A DNA stretch of 64,000 bases from Monomorium pharaonis (Eukaryota > Arthropoda > Insecta > Hymenoptera > Formicidae), in contig NC_050468.1 in the NCBI RefSeq assembly GCF_013373865.1, forward strand, positions 8,928,510-8,992,509, given 5' to 3'. How positions within the stretch are numbered: the stretch's first letter is position 1; each line of letters starts with the position of its first letter. The position numbers and the translations under genes were made by a program. Under the pieces are notes generated by a model, which was not told the DNA's origin, ran no database searches, and worked only from the letters and a program-made list of their open reading frames with translations. This document shows, piece after piece, positions 62,609 through 64,000 of the stretch.

Positions 62609-63353
62609 TAAGGTACCTGTATCCAATATGGTCATAGCTCATCTAAACTTTGATAACTTTTCTATTTTTTTTTAATGAATACAAAATGGAAAAATAAGGA
62701 TCAGATTTAAAGTTAAAAACATTCTGAAACAAAAAAGTATATATAATATTTTCAATTATTTATATAAGTACAGTAAAGATTTAAAAAAGGTAATATTTAG
62801 ACCATATTGTTAACGTATATACCCAATAGGGCCCAGTATATTCTCTCTCCTTTTTTTTTTTAGAAATGTAAAAGAAAAAAATAAATATTTTTATTTGAGT
62901 ATTTATTAACATATTTATGAAAAAAATTACACATATATAACTATTTATTAAATATAAAATTATGTTTATTTGCTACGTGAAATTGAAATGTTATCTTAAC
63001 TTTTACCTGTCAAAAAGCTTCTCCAACTAATTGGAGAAAGACAAGAAATACTAATCAAAAGGTAATATAAAGTTGAAAAGCGCATAAATGAAGAGTTATA
63101 ATAATATAAATTGCTTATATTTATAATTGTTACATAGCTACAAATCAACTTACTTCTGAAATTTTAGATTCGGAAAAGCACAATTTGCATAAAGTGTGAT
63201 TACCAGCCGTTGAAAACAGATATTAACTATAATACATCGACTTTCTAAGCGTTATCTATTCTAGCGTTTATCTATTCATCGTGTAACTATTTGGAAATGG
63301 AAAGGGAGGAGAGGTAAATTGGGTACATAACCATATTAAGTACAGGTACCTTA
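62609..63353. mobile_element. 745-base inverted-terminal-repeat element
   Basis: The 27-base left end (starting TAAGGTACCTGTA, ending TATGGTCAT) matches the complement of 63327-63353 at 23 positions; all four differences are transitions. The core AATATGGTC recurs inverted inside, near 62798. There is no coding potential. It is probably a non-autonomous DNA transposon of unknown superfamily. Confidence 0.5.
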
Positions 63354-64000
63354 CTTGTGTTACTTTCTTTGGTTACTTTTTAATATATTCATCTCGTGTT
63401 AAATATAGAAATTTGAACGAATCGTCGGTTTGAGACGTGCGACACAAGTTTTTTGACTGCGTAAAAACAACACAATTTCAATGATTTTTTAAATTCAGAG
63501 CAATCTATAAAAAGTTTCACTGTAAAATTAAACATAAAATTGAACCAAACATATTTACGCATTGAAATCGAAATGCACTGCAATCTACAATGTCAACACG
63601 CGCTAACGACAGAGGTATCTCTCTGTTGCAAGAGGCAATTTAATGTATCTGAGTCGAGAAGTCGCACATTAACCGCCACGTCGATCAACGTCGGGGATTT
63701 CCCGCGTGGATCACGAGTGGAGCTAATTAATTGCGCGGCTGGTCGATGGGCGATCCACATTAATCAGCATCGAGAGCGCGAGAGAGATCAGTTCGAAGAG
63801 GATGGAAGAGATAAAGGGCGGAGGAAGGGGAGGTAGAAGGCCCTTTTGTGCAAAATTTATGCGCGCCCTTGCCGCGCTTCGCGGAGAGTCACCCCGATCG
63901 GACACGCTGTTGCGCCTCGCCGCCTCGTCATTAGGGGGATAATGCATATCTTAATGATTACGAAACGAAACACTGACACCGGAATGGATACGTGTAAGTA

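Larger units (their letters stand above)
59595..64000. other. gsb upstream intergenic region
   Basis: No gene is recognised on either strand. The first 300 bases are GC-rich with E-box and DRE-like motifs. A CpG-rich stretch with a long (GA)n run lies at 60480-61520, followed by AT-rich DNA with an inverted-repeat element (62609-63353) and another GC-rich end from about 63650. In flies gsb-n is the close neighbour of gsb. If that order holds here, gsb-n would lie beyond the right edge. Confidence 0.55.

Noticed and set aside
63983..64000. ATGGATACGT followed by GTAAGTA at the window end, resembling a first exon with donor, possibly gsb-n
   Set aside because: It lacks the GYPFQ stretch expected before the conserved intron, and a three-codon match at the very edge is too weak to call.
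1..64000. CRISPR arrays, bacterial operons, viral genes, rRNA
   Set aside because: No spaced short repeats, no compact gene strings and no rRNA-like segments were seen; the microsatellites have no spacer structure.

Overview
This is a eukaryotic, almost certainly insect, chromosomal window. Large introns, AT-rich spacers alternating with CpG-rich islands, many microsatellites and small inverted-repeat transposons fit a holometabolous insect. A hymenopteran such as an ant is my guess from overall texture, not something the sequence proves. I can support one protein-coding gene, on the minus strand: the Pax3/7-group segment-polarity gene gooseberry (gsb). Its six coding exons run from 59079 down to 38772 and join in phase into a 403-residue protein. 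It has a full paired domain, an octapeptide-type motif and a paired-class homeodomain with serine at position 50. The N-terminal residues MAVSTINMAPYFTGYPFQ come from a 55-base first exon about 8.5 kb upstream of the paired-box exon; from memory they resemble fly Gsb more than fly Gsb-n.

Layout. 1-16486 is a near-identical second copy of 25039-41531. 16487-16986 is a run of exactly 500 N. 16987-25038 occurs once in the window and shows no recognisable gene. 25039-41531 is the intact copy of the duplicated block and carries gsb coding exon 6 (38772-39036). 41532-59079 is single-copy and carries gsb exons 5, 4, 3, 2 and 1 in that order. 59080-64000 is the gsb upstream region; its first 515 bases contain no ATG on the gsb strand.

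The main structural result is that the 16.5-kb duplication is probably an assembly artefact: two contig ends that overlap but were not merged. The first copy stops exactly at a placeholder gap, its differences are mostly single-base indels, and they become denser towards the gap. The first copy holds a second gsb last exon (13737-13997) whose splice acceptor is missing, so it should not be read as a second gene or alternative exon.

The rest is non-coding. It holds several small transposon-like elements (a near-perfect foldback at 54557-54730, terminal-inverted-repeat elements at 19890-20323 and 62609-63353, a nested insertion at 53733-53928, an intronic element at 43371-43690). There is also a dispersed repeat family with at least four independent copies, a few hairpins and palindromes, and purine/pyrimidine tracts. 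I found no tRNA, rRNA, CRISPR array, virus or novel multi-gene system that I can defend.
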